DNA of 64,000 nucleotides, from the NCBI GenBank assembly GCA_963666755.2, contig CAXXGW010000009.1, forward strand, positions 1,302,001 to 1,366,000. Direction: 5' to 3'. The position numbers and the translations under genes are program-made. Below are positions 15,672 through 23,462 of this stretch, in pieces. Within the stretch, counting starts at the first letter, position 1. The number at the start of each line of letters is the position of its first letter. The notes under the pieces were generated by a model. That model had not been told where the DNA came from. It was given only the letters and a program-made list of their open reading frames with translations, and made no database searches. Origin of the DNA: CAXXOK01 sp963666755 (GTDB lineage: Bacteria > Bacillota > Clostridia > Christensenellales > Aristaeellaceae).

Positions 15672-17675
15672 ATGGAGCCGGAAACCCGGATGCAAACGCT
15701 GGTGCAACAGCTGAACGAAGCCAGCCGCCTTTATTACGCGACCGGAAACAGCCCCCTGAGCGACGCGCAGTGGGATCGTTTGTATGATGAACTGCGCTGC
15801 CTGGAAGCAGAAACCGGGCAGCAGCTGCCGGATTCCCCCACCGCCCGCGTCGGCGCAGAGCCGCTTAAGGCGTTTGCTTCGCATCGGCACCTTCGCCGCC
15901 TTTGGAGTATGGATAAGGTGCAGAGTAAGGAAGAACTGCAGGCGTGGCTGGCGCGCTGCGAAAAGCTGCACGCGCAGCTGAACGAAACCCTTACGCCGCC
16001 ACTGCCGCCTTTACACTATGCCGTGGAATATAAACTGGATGGGCTTACGATTAACCTCACTTATCAGGATGGCCGGCTTGTACAAGCGGCCACCCGTGGG
16101 AACGGCGAGGTAGGCGAAGCCATCCTTCCGCAGGCGCGCGCCATCCGCAGCGTGCCGCTGTCGATTCCCTATCGGGGGTTAATCGAGGTGCAGGGCGAGT
16201 GCATCATGCGCCTGAGTGCGCTGGCCGCTTACAACCGCACCGCCGAAGAGCCACTTAAAAACGCGCGCAACGCCGCTGCGGGCGCGCTCCGGAATCTGGA
16301 TCCGAATGTAACGGCGGCGCGTAAGCTGGACGCTTTTTTTTACCAGATCGGCTACATTGAAAATCCGCCGTATACAGACCAGCCGGGCATGATTGCTTTC
16401 CTGCGTGAAAACGGCTTCCCCACAAGCCCTTACCTGCAATCTGCAGACGATTACACATCGATTGACCAGGCGATCGACGGCATCGAGGCGGCGCGCGATA
16501 CCCTCGATTACCTGATCGACGGGGCCGTGGTCAAGGTAACGGCGCTTGCCACACGCGAAGCGATGGGCAACACCGACAAATTCCCACGCTGGGCTGTCGC
16601 CTATAAATTCGCTGCCGAGGAAAATGTGGCAACCCTGCTGGACGTGACCTGGCAACTGGGGCGCACCGGCAAGCTGACCCCCCTCGCGCACCTGACCCCG
16701 ACGGATATCGGCGGCGTGACCGTGCAGCGCGCAACTCTGAATAATTATGGCGATATTCTGCGCAAGAAAGTCGCCATCGGCTGCGAAGTGTGGATACGCC
16801 GCAGCAACGATGTCATCCCGGAGATTATGGGCCGTATGGGCGAGCCGACCGCGCAGGAAAAACCGATTTTGCCCCCGACCCATTGCCCCGCCTGCGGCGA
16901 ACCGCTGGTGGAGCGCGGCGCGCACCTGTTCTGCATGAACCGGAAAAGCTGCAAGCCACAGGCTGTGGCACGCCTCGCGCACTTTGCTGGCCGCAACGCC
17001 ATGGACATCGAAGGCTTTTCCGAAAAAACGGCGGAACAGCTATATGAAAAACAGGAAGTGCGGGATCCCGCAGACCTGTACCGGCTTTCTGCGGATGCGC
17101 TCCTGAAACTGGAAGGGTTTAAGGAAAAGCGCGTAGAAAACCTGCTCAAGGCCTTGGAAAACAGTCGCCACTGCGCGCTGGATGCTTTCCTGTTTGCACT
17201 GGGCATCCCCAATGTGGGGCGAAAAACGGCGCGCGATCTGGCTAAGGATTTTGGCTCCCTGCAAGCCCTTTCGGAAGCCACAGAAGAACGGTTGACCGCT
17301 ATTGCGGAAATCGGCCCCATCGTGGCTGCCAGCATTGTGGAGTTTTTCAGCTTTGCGGAAAACCGCGCAATGATCGACCGCCTGTTGGAGGCCGGTATCC
17401 ATCCAGTGCAGGAGCAGGCGCAAACCGGCAACCTGCTGGCCGGGCAAACGGTGGTCGTAACCGGCACGCTGGCCACCCTGAGCCGCGAAGAGGCGGAAGC
17501 GCTGATCGTGCGCCACGGCGGGCGCGCCTCCGGCAGTGTCAGTAAAAATACCAGTTTTGTACTCGCGGGCGAAAAAGCGGGCAGCAAGCTGCAAAAAGCA
17601 CAGGCGCTGGACGTGCCCGTGCTAACGGAAGAAGCCTTTCTCGCAAAGCTGAACGGAGCAGAACCGACCCGCTGA
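15672..17675 (+). CDS. ligA: NAD-dependent DNA ligase
   Basis: Seals nicks using NAD+, essential in replication and repair; 667 aa from ATG 15672, the standard size. This start is chosen for GGAGG at 15659-15663; upstream ATGs lack a site. The adenylated lysine is Lys121 in YKLDG. The N-terminal Ia domain YYATGNSPLSDAQWDRLYDEL binds NMN. The zinc finger reads CPACGEPL, then CMNRKSC, with the fourth-ligand spacing slightly unusual. Helix-hairpin-helix repeats follow and the BRCT domain runs from about residue 590 (GQTVVVTGTL) to the end. Cotranscription with pcrA is likely. Confidence 0.97.
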   Translation: MEPETRMQTLVQQLNEASRLYYATGNSPLSDAQWDRLYDELRCLEAETGQQLPDSPTARVGAEPLKAFASHRHLRRLWSMDKVQSKEELQAWLARCEKLHAQLNETLTPPLPPLHYAVEYKLDGLTINLTYQDGRLVQAATRGNGEVGEAILPQARAIRSVPLSIPYRGLIEVQGECIMRLSALAAYNRTAEEPLKNARNAAAGALRNLDPNVTAARKLDAFFYQIGYIENPPYTDQPGMIAFLRENGFPTSPYLQSADDYTSIDQAIDGIEAARDTLDYLIDGAVVKVTALATREAMGNTDKFPRWAVAYKFAAEENVATLLDVTWQLGRTGKLTPLAHLTPTDIGGVTVQRATLNNYGDILRKKVAIGCEVWIRRSNDVIPEIMGRMGEPTAQEKPILPPTHCPACGEPLVERGAHLFCMNRKSCKPQAVARLAHFAGRNAMDIEGFSEKTAEQLYEKQEVRDPADLYRLSADALLKLEGFKEKRVENLLKALENSRHCALDAFLFALGIPNVGRKTARDLAKDFGSLQALSEATEERLTAIAEIGPIVAASIVEFFSFAENRAMIDRLLEAGIHPVQEQAQTGNLLAGQTVVVTGTLATLSREEAEALIVRHGGRASGSVSKNTSFVLAGEKAGSKLQKAQALDVPVLTEEAFLAKLNGAEPTR

Positions 17676-17725
17676 TCCGCGCTGGCTCCGTAACTGCGCG
17701 AGTCTCCTAAAAGGGAGGATGCCCT

Positions 17726-18538
17726 TTGCAAACATGGCTGTGGTATTTCTTCGCCTATGCTTTTCTAGGTTGGTGCACCGAGGTAGCCTTTGCCGCACTC
17801 AGTAAAGGGCGGTTTGTGAACCGGGGGTTCCTGAACGGCCCGGTATGCCCGATATACGGGTTTGGCATCGTGCTGGTGCTTTGGGTGCTTGGGCCGCTTA
17901 CACAAAACCTGTTATGGTTGTATCTGGGCTCCGTGGTACTGACAACCGCGCTGGAACTGGCGACAGGGTTTCTGATGGAAAAGCTGTTCCACCAGCGCTG
18001 GTGGGATTATTCCAAGATGCCGCTTAACGTGGGCGGGTACATTTGCCCCTTGTTTTCGTTCCTCTGGGGCATTGCCTGTGTGCTGATTGTAGATGTATTG
18101 CACCCGCGCATCGCGCGGCTGATTGCCTTTATTCCAGAGCCTTGGAGCACGGCGGCGCTGGCTTTGATGCTGGTTGCGCTGTTAACCGACGTGGTGGTCA
18201 CAGCGGCGACAGTCGCTCACCTGAACCGCAGGCTGCGCCAGGTGGACGAAGCGGCTGCCGCCATCCGCGGCATCAGCGATAGCCTGGGCATGGCCGTTGC
18301 GGATGGCGCGCTGGCCGTGCGCGCGATCGACGAACGCGCCGTAAACGATCTGCAGGCTGCCAATGAGCGGAATCTGGCGGAGGTCAAGGCGCGTTATGCG
18401 CAACTGCTGGAGCGGCGCAGCGCCGGGCAGCGACGGCTGCTGCGTGCTTTCCCTCAGCTGCGCTCGCTGCGCTACCCCGCCGCGCTGGATACTTTAAAGC
18501 AGCGGCTGGAACAACTCAGCCAAAAACATCCCCATTGA
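17726..18538 (+). CDS. CmpB-type putative ABC transporter permease / membrane protein
   Basis: Integral membrane protein, 270 aa. The start WYFFAYAFLGWCTEVAFAAL, then NRGFLNGPVCPIYGFG and WWDYSKMPLNVGGYICPLFS are conserved signatures of the CmpB family (annotated as putative ABC permease, function not established). Five hydrophobic segments fill residues 1-160; the remaining 110 residues are polar and helical, probably a cytoplasmic coiled coil. The start is TTG 17726, seven bases after GGGAGG. It lies 50 bp after ligA and just before a small zinc ribbon. No ATPase partner is adjacent. Confidence 0.75.
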   Translation: MQTWLWYFFAYAFLGWCTEVAFAALSKGRFVNRGFLNGPVCPIYGFGIVLVLWVLGPLTQNLLWLYLGSVVLTTALELATGFLMEKLFHQRWWDYSKMPLNVGGYICPLFSFLWGIACVLIVDVLHPRIARLIAFIPEPWSTAALALMLVALLTDVVVTAATVAHLNRRLRQVDEAAAAIRGISDSLGMAVADGALAVRAIDERAVNDLQAANERNLAEVKARYAQLLERRSAGQRRLLRAFPQLRSLRYPAALDTLKQRLEQLSQKHPH

Positions 18539-18556
18539 AAGGACAGGGTTTGCCAT

Positions 18557-18769
18557 ATGCGTTGCGGTTGCCCTCAGTGCGGAACCTTCATGATACAAAA
18601 AGAACTCGGGGCTTGCGTATGCGTTTGCCCCGAGTGCGGCTATCGTTGTGATGCCTGCCTTGGCACCGGTACGGCGCTCACCCGCGAGGCGCTGGCCCAG
18701 CTGCGGAATACGGACTGGATTACGCCCCACTTTGACGCCGAACCGGAGGACGGGCTTACAGATGCATAA
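18557..18769 (+). CDS. Small zinc-ribbon protein
   Basis: 70 aa with two knuckles, CGCPQC and CVCPECGYRCDAC, seven cysteines in the first 34 residues, and an acidic tail. The pattern suggests one zinc ribbon; no function is known. It follows the CmpB-like gene after 18 bp with AAAGGACAGG as ribosome site, so it is probably cotranscribed. Its 3' end overlaps the convergent mntP by 14 bp. Confidence 0.7.
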   Translation: MRCGCPQCGTFMIQKELGACVCVCPECGYRCDACLGTGTALTREALAQLRNTDWITPHFDAEPEDGLTDA

Positions 18770-19328
18770 GACCCAAATGCTCTAGAAGAATTTTAAGGCC
18801 GATTAAAATCAGCACGATACCGCCCGCGATTTCCGCCTTGCGTTTGAAGCGCGTGCCAAACCGGTGTCCGATCACCACACCGATCAGCGACAGGCTGAAG
18901 GTGACCACGCCGATGGTACAGGCAGCCGGGAGGATCGGGGTCTGCAGAAACGCAAAGGTAATGCCGACCGCCAGCGCGTCAATGCTGGTGGCAATCGCCA
19001 TGACGCCCAACTCCTTCAAATTCAGGCGCTGGTCTACGGGGCAGACCTCCGCATCCCGATCGTGCAGCGCTTCGGCGATCATTTTCCCGCCGATATACAA
19101 AAGCAACGCAAAGGCGATCCAATGATCCACCGACGTAATATAACGCTCAAACTGCTTGCCCAGCACCCAGCCCACCAAGGGCATCACCGCCTGCGCGACC
19201 CCGAAGAACAGCGCAATGACCAATCCCTGACGCAGGTTCAGCCTACGCATGCACAGCCCTTTGCACAGCGCCACCGCAAACGCATCCATCGAAAGACCAA
19301 TGGCAATCAGCAAGAGTTCCACAGCCAT
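18756..19328 (-). CDS. mntP: Manganese efflux pump MntP
   Basis: Membrane exporter of Mn2+, 190 aa with six helices. GLSMDAFAVALCKGL in helix 1 and the second-half IATSIDALAVGITFAFL are the duplicated Asp-containing motifs of MntP. ATG 19328 is used; a TTG three codons earlier is possible because GGGGGG lies only one base before the ATG. A manganese riboswitch with terminator lies immediately upstream, which independently confirms the substrate. Overlaps the convergent zinc-ribbon gene at its end. Confidence 0.95.
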   Translation of the reverse strand: MAVELLLIAIGLSMDAFAVALCKGLCMRRLNLRQGLVIALFFGVAQAVMPLVGWVLGKQFERYITSVDHWIAFALLLYIGGKMIAEALHDRDAEVCPVDQRLNLKELGVMAIATSIDALAVGITFAFLQTPILPAACTIGVVTFSLSLIGVVIGHRFGTRFKRKAEIAGGIVLILIGLKILLEHLGLMHL

Positions 19329-19341
19329 TCCCCCCAACTAA

Positions 19342-19495
19342 AAATCGGCCGCCGTACGCAGCGTCCGATTTCTTATGCAGAAACCCACGTACGGCCAAAG
19401 CCGCACATGAGTCTCGTTATTCAATGCAAGCCAGACCGCAGGCGGTCAGTATGTTGACTTGCCACGTCATACGCCAACTACTCCCTCATGAGCAA
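19342..19495 (-). promoter_or_regulatory. yybP-ykoY manganese riboswitch with antiterminator/terminator platform
   Basis: On the minus strand the aptamer spans about 19406-19490: GGGAGTAG at the 5' side, GTCAACATACTG in the middle and AACGAGAC at the 3' side, all yybP-ykoY signatures. P1 is CATGAG (19485-19490) with CTCATG (19406-19411). Downstream, CATGTGCGGC/GCCGTACGTG (19400-19409 with 19386-19395) forms a 10-bp hairpin sharing the 3' strand of P1. GCCGTACG (19388-19395) can instead pair with CGTACGGC (19351-19358), which breaks a terminator (19342-19348 with 19365-19371, then T run). Mn2+ binding should therefore favour read-through into mntP. Confidence 0.9.
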
Positions 19496-19551
19496 ATTGA
19501 TTATACCGGTTTGCGCAGGGGTTGTCAAGTTCAGGAAAAGGAGCCTTTGCC

Positions 19552-20226
19552 ATGCCACAAACCCAGTTGCCCAAGACGCCCGCACTCCCCCACCCGCCCA
19601 CGTTGCAGGAATCGCTTGCCGAGGGTTCGCTGTCGGAGCAGATCACGCTTGCCCTTAAGCAGGCGACGGACATCGACGGCTTATGTTTTCGCCATGATGC
19701 AGCGCAGGATTGGACCGGCGCCACCCTGAACTTTTCCGGCTGTGCGTTTGAGCGCTGCACGCTTTCAGGTTGGGCTTTCAAACGGGTTGGGTTTACCGAC
19801 TGCCGGTTTAGCCACTGCGATCTAAGCGGGTTAAAACTGCAAAATGTAACTCTGCACCGCGTCCAGTTGGAGGATTGCCGGTTGACCGGCGCTGAGCTGA
19901 TGCGTGCCTCTGTGACGGATACCACGTTTCAGGGCTGTGCTGCCGATTATCTGGCGCTGTCCGAATGCAAGGCGCAGCGTGTTGTTTGGCGCGGCTGTCG
20001 GTTGCGGGAATCCCTCTGGCAGGATGTGAGCCTGAAAGATGCCGTTCTGGATCAGTGCGACCTGACGTCGGCCCAATTCCGCTATACACCGCTGGCAAAC
20101 GTTTCGCTGGCCACCTGCACGCTGGATGCCTTACAGGTGGACCCGGCGGATTTGCGCGGGGTAAGCGTAAGCGCTCTGCAAGCCTTACAGCTATGCGGGC
20201 TGTTCGGAATCCGCATCGAGGAGTAG
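19552..20226 (+). CDS. Pentapeptide-repeat protein, Qnr-like
   Basis: 224 aa. From residue 60 the chain repeats in fives with Cys, Leu, Phe or Val at the centre (CAFER CTLSG WAFKR, CRFSH CDLSG LKLQN and so on), predicting a right-handed quadrilateral beta-helix. A break near residues 100-115 splits two stacks, and the end DLRGVSVSALQALQLCGLFGIRIEE resembles the C-terminal dimer helix of Qnr and other gyrase-protecting proteins (218 aa). Such proteins mimic DNA and shield gyrase from quinolones; activity here is inference. ATG 19552 has AAGGAG nine bases upstream. It is divergent from mntP. Confidence 0.8.
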   Translation: MPQTQLPKTPALPHPPTLQESLAEGSLSEQITLALKQATDIDGLCFRHDAAQDWTGATLNFSGCAFERCTLSGWAFKRVGFTDCRFSHCDLSGLKLQNVTLHRVQLEDCRLTGAELMRASVTDTTFQGCAADYLALSECKAQRVVWRGCRLRESLWQDVSLKDAVLDQCDLTSAQFRYTPLANVSLATCTLDALQVDPADLRGVSVSALQALQLCGLFGIRIEE

Positions 20227-20315
20227 AGGAATCCGTAAAATATCGCTTGACAAAACGCTCCGCTTGTCGTTTCCTATTCGGGTGAACGATCCGCTATCCG
20301 AATGGAGGGACGCAC

Positions 20316-20792
20316 ATGAGCCTTGTCTGGACGCATGGAACCGATCCGGAGTTTACCGCCCTAACGCAGGAGCTGGACACATATTTTAGGGATACACTCG
20401 GCGCACAGCGCGAAGCGGCATTCGAGCCCTACAACGCCGCCAAGGATTTGGAAGAAGTCGTGCTCTGGAAAGAGAACGGGAAAGCCGTAGCCTGCGCGGC
20501 CTGGAAGAGCCATCCGGACGGGCAGGCGGAAGTCAAACGCGTATATGTGCAACCTGCCTACCGTCATGGCGGTTTGGCCCGGGAGCTGTTGCAGGCGGTC
20601 GAGGCGCGTGTGGCGGCGCAAGGGTTTACGCGCCTGCTGCTCGAGACCAACCCAAGCTTCACAGCTGCCGTGCGCCTCTACCAGCGTTACGGCTTCCAAC
20701 CGACCGAGCCGTTCGGCCCCTATGCCTGCCTTTGCACCCTTTGCATGGCAAAACCCGTGCAGGCTGTGGGCGTACACCCTGATCAACCCTAA
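20316..20792 (+). CDS. GNAT family N-acetyltransferase
   Basis: Cytoplasmic acetyl-CoA-dependent acetyltransferase of 158 aa. VKRVYVQPAYRHGGLARELLQAVEARV contains the motif A (R-x-x-G-x-A variant RHGGLA), and LLLETNPSFTAAVRLYQRYGFQP is the family C-terminal motif B. GGAGGGA precedes the ATG. It follows the pentapeptide gene after 90 bp and ends in a strong bidirectional terminator. Substrate not predictable. Confidence 0.88.
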   Translation: MSLVWTHGTDPEFTALTQELDTYFRDTLGAQREAAFEPYNAAKDLEEVVLWKENGKAVACAAWKSHPDGQAEVKRVYVQPAYRHGGLARELLQAVEARVAAQGFTRLLLETNPSFTAAVRLYQRYGFQPTEPFGPYACLCTLCMAKPVQAVGVHPDQP

Positions 20793-20808
20793 TAAAAATC
20801 TACAAAAC

Positions 20809-20859
20809 AGCCCCCGCCCGACAGCGCACCGGTTAAAATGGTGCGATCGGACGGGGGCT
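20809..20859. terminator. Bidirectional terminator between convergent genes
   Basis: A long imperfect hairpin, AGCCCCCG (20809-20816) with CGGGGGCT, and inner GCGCACC/GGTGCG, is followed by TTTCCT on plus and by GTTTTGTAGATTTTT on minus. It serves the GNAT gene and the coiled-coil gene. Confidence 0.85.
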
Positions 20860-20880
20860 TTCCTCGTTTGGTTTGATTTT

Positions 20881-21510
20881 CTACCTGGGGGACATGCTCT
20901 GGTCAATCTGCTGGCGCGTCATGCGAATATCCGTTAATTTCTCGCTGATGGAACGATCTAGCTGCACCAGCACCTCGTCGATATGCTGGTATACATCGTG
21001 GTAGAGCTTCTCGATCTCTTCCTGCGTGCTTTGGCGGATTTCCTCTACCTCCATGCGCGCGCGGGTGACAATCTCCTGCTCGCTGACCAGCTGTTTGGAA
21101 TGCGCTTCAGCTTCGGACACCATCTGAAAGGCCTTTTCCTTCGCGTCAGCCATCATCTTCTGGGATTGGTCCTGCGCCTGACGCATCATCTCCTGCGCCT
21201 TCTGGTTGGCCATGTTCACGGTGTTCTGGGCCTGCGCGTTCGCTTCGTTAACAGCGCGACTTGCACGCATGTTTGCATCGGCTTTGGTTTGCTCCGCGAT
21301 ATTGCGGGCTTCGTCGATAATGCTTTTCTGGTTCTGGATGATACTCTGCGCAGCGTTCATATCCGCAGGCAGTTCTGCGCGGATATCCGCTATCAGCTGG
21401 CGACAGCGGTCGCGATCCACCATTACCATGTTGCTGAGTGGCACGCGTTTGCCCGTGGCAATGCTGTTATCCAGTTCCTCCAAAAACATTGAGGTACGGG
21501 GTTGGGTCAT
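20881..21510 (-). CDS. Coiled-coil protein downstream of coaD
   Basis: 209 aa, highly charged and nearly all helical. A short N-terminal segment (FLEELDNSIATGKRVPLSNMVMVDRDRCRQLIADIR) is followed from about residue 55 to 200 by a continuous coiled coil rich in Gln, Ala, Glu and Lys, reminiscent of DivIVA-like or ATP synthase b-like rods. Clostridial genomes carry similar genes beside coaD, usually unnamed; cell-division or membrane-scaffold roles are speculation. GGAGGCGTACACC precedes the ATG. It is the last gene of the rsmD-coaD run. Confidence 0.7.
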   Translation of the reverse strand: MTQPRTSMFLEELDNSIATGKRVPLSNMVMVDRDRCRQLIADIRAELPADMNAAQSIIQNQKSIIDEARNIAEQTKADANMRASRAVNEANAQAQNTVNMANQKAQEMMRQAQDQSQKMMADAKEKAFQMVSEAEAHSKQLVSEQEIVTRARMEVEEIRQSTQEEIEKLYHDVYQHIDEVLVQLDRSISEKLTDIRMTRQQIDQSMSPR

Positions 21511-21529
21511 GGTGTACGCCTCCTATGGT

Positions 21530-22018
21530 TTAAGCTAACCGGTACGCCTGGCGGATTTCCTCCATGATGCATGCGGGCACCAAAGTGGAGATGTCTCCGC
21601 CAAAAGCGGCGATCTGCCGCACCGCGCTGGAACTGATGTAGGCATAGTTCGGCGAGGTCATCAAAAACAGCGTTTCAATTTCCGGCGCGATCTGCCGGTT
21701 GACCTGCGCCATCTGAAATTCATTTTCAAAGTCGGTTACCGCACGCAGGCCGCGCAACACGATCTCCGCATGCAACGTTCGCATGTAGTCTACCAGTAAA
21801 CCGCCAAAACTGTCAATGCGAACATTGGGTAAATGCGCGCATGCTTTGGTAAGCATTTCCAAACGCTTTTCCGTGGTAAAGGTTCCGTTCTTTTCGGGAT
21901 TATTGAGCACCGCCACCACCACTTCGTCAAACAGGTCTGCAGCGCGCTCAATCAGGTCCACATGGCCCAGCGTAACGGGGTCAAAGCTGCCGGGGTATAC
22001 GCACAGTCCGTTATGCAT
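21530..22018 (-). CDS. coaD: Pantetheine-phosphate adenylyltransferase
   Basis: Fourth step of CoA synthesis: joins AMP to 4'-phosphopantetheine. 162 aa, typical. YPGSFDPVTLGHVDLIERA at the N-terminus carries the TxGH nucleotidyl motif and LRGLRAVTDFENEFQMA the substrate pocket; SPNYAYISSSAVRQIA is the C-terminal ISSS signature. ATG 22016-22018 lies inside the end of rsmD (8-base overlap), with GGAGG upstream, so the two are translationally coupled. The pair rsmD-coaD is a widely conserved Firmicute arrangement. Confidence 0.97.
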   Translation of the reverse strand: MHNGLCVYPGSFDPVTLGHVDLIERAADLFDEVVVAVLNNPEKNGTFTTEKRLEMLTKACAHLPNVRIDSFGGLLVDYMRTLHAEIVLRGLRAVTDFENEFQMAQVNRQIAPEIETLFLMTSPNYAYISSSAVRQIAAFGGDISTLVPACIMEEIRQAYRLA

Positions 22019-22580
22019 CGACGGTTTCGCCTCCGTTGTAAATCCAGAAATCAATTTGCGTATCTCCATACAGGCGCGCATCCTTCTTGGTGAAGGCTTG
22101 ACCCGGAGGGGCTTCGGCACCCCGGCGATGCTCGATCACCACCAGTGCGCCTGGCAAAAGCAAGCCACAGGCTGCCAGCCGTTCGCACACCGCATCGGTA
22201 TCGGTCATGCGGTATGGAGGGTCTAGAAACACCAAGGAAAACCGTTGCTCCGACATGGCTAACCGCTCCAGCGCTATGCGCCAGTCCGCACGCAACACAG
22301 CAGTCTGCTCCTGATAGCGGAGCATTTCCACATTCTTCTGGATGCAGGCAATCGCCGCAGGAGCCATATCCACCAGCACCGCGTGCGCCGCGCCGCGGCT
22401 GATCGCCTCCAGCGCAAGCGCGCCGCTGCCCGCGAACAAATCCAGTACCTGTGCCTGTTCTACCTGAAGCCGAAGGATATTGAAAAGCGATTCACGGATA
22501 TAGTCCTGTGTGGGGCGCGTATCCATCCCTTTGGGTGCCTGTAGCGTTCTGCCTCTGGCTTCGCCGGCGATAATGCGCAT
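22011..22580 (-). CDS. rsmD: 16S rRNA (guanine(966)-N2)-methyltransferase
   Basis: SAM-dependent modification of G966 of 16S rRNA, 189 aa. MRIIAGEARGR and DTRPTQDYIRESLFNIL are the standard opening, DLFAGSGALALEAISRGA is the SAM-binding motif I, and VFLDPPY the catalytic motif IV. GGGGGG precedes the ATG by six bases. It begins 11 bp after the membrane-protein gene and overlaps coaD at its end. Confidence 0.95.
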   Translation of the reverse strand: MRIIAGEARGRTLQAPKGMDTRPTQDYIRESLFNILRLQVEQAQVLDLFAGSGALALEAISRGAAHAVLVDMAPAAIACIQKNVEMLRYQEQTAVLRADWRIALERLAMSEQRFSLVFLDPPYRMTDTDAVCERLAACGLLLPGALVVIEHRRGAEAPPGQAFTKKDARLYGDTQIDFWIYNGGETVDA

Positions 22581-22591
22581 GCGCGCCCCCC

Positions 22592-23386
22592 TTACACTAA
22601 CTGCTCCGGCTTGCTTTGCCGCGCGCGCGCATGGCGATCCTTACGCTCGCGGCGCAGTTTCTTTTGCACACCGGCCGCGATGCTTGCATGGATTTTTGCA
22701 CGCTGCTTTTTCCCCTGTGCATAGCCAAACCCATACCCAAGCGGCGCCAGCAGCACCCAGAGCGGAGAAAGACGCTCTGCCCAAAGGGTTGCGTCGCCGC
22801 CCATTTTCACTGCGATGTTGATAAACGGCATCACGAGCGCTCGCACCACAATGCGCAGAATGGCCAGTGCGGACAGGCCTTCGCGGGTTGCGTAGTAGCG
22901 GAGGGCTTCCCCCAGCGTTTGTTGCTGTGCGGCGCCCTGCAACCAGTCTGGGAGCAGCCCGAGCGTATAGCGCTCCGGCGTTGCCTGTACGGCGTACAGC
23001 ATGGTGATGCACAGAAACGGTAAAGCGCCGAGCAGGGCGATCCAGAACCCCTTGGCGGGGTGAAAGCAGCGTGCCTTTTCAGTGGGCAGCACTGTTTTGC
23101 CTTCCGCCTGACGGCTGAACATGATCTCCCCAAACGCAGCATCCGCAACGCCCGCCTGCAAACCGCCCGCGTACAGATAAAAGCACGCGGAGCCGACCAG
23201 CAACAGCCCTGTGAGTATTCGCAGCGCCAGAGCGTCGAAACTGAATAAAACGCTTACGATTACATACACCAGCGTAACGGCCAGTATGCGCAGCATCATT
23301 TTCAGGCCGAGCACCGTCGCATCGCGGCCATACCAGCTTCCCGGCAGCGTCGGGGTTTCCACGGGCGGCACCGTTGTTTTCTGCAA
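22592..23386 (-). CDS. Unrecognised multi-pass membrane protein
   Basis: 264 aa, family not recognised. Hydrophobic segments lie at about 29-50, 55-75, 115-135, 180-200 and 215-235, and the last 35 residues are strongly basic (RERKDRHARARQSK), implying a cytoplasmic C-terminus. TTG 23384-23386 is the start, eight bases after AAAGGGGG. It lies between alr and rsmD on the same strand and is probably cotranscribed with rsmD-coaD. Confidence 0.65.
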   Translation of the reverse strand: MQKTTVPPVETPTLPGSWYGRDATVLGLKMMLRILAVTLVYVIVSVLFSFDALALRILTGLLLVGSACFYLYAGGLQAGVADAAFGEIMFSRQAEGKTVLPTEKARCFHPAKGFWIALLGALPFLCITMLYAVQATPERYTLGLLPDWLQGAAQQQTLGEALRYYATREGLSALAILRIVVRALVMPFINIAVKMGGDATLWAERLSPLWVLLAPLGYGFGYAQGKKQRAKIHASIAAGVQKKLRRERKDRHARARQSKPEQLV

Positions 23387-23462
23387 AGTTGGAACCCCCT
23401 TTGAGCATCAAGGTACAGCTGTTATTGTAACAGAATATTCACGTTTTCGCAATCCGGACGGT

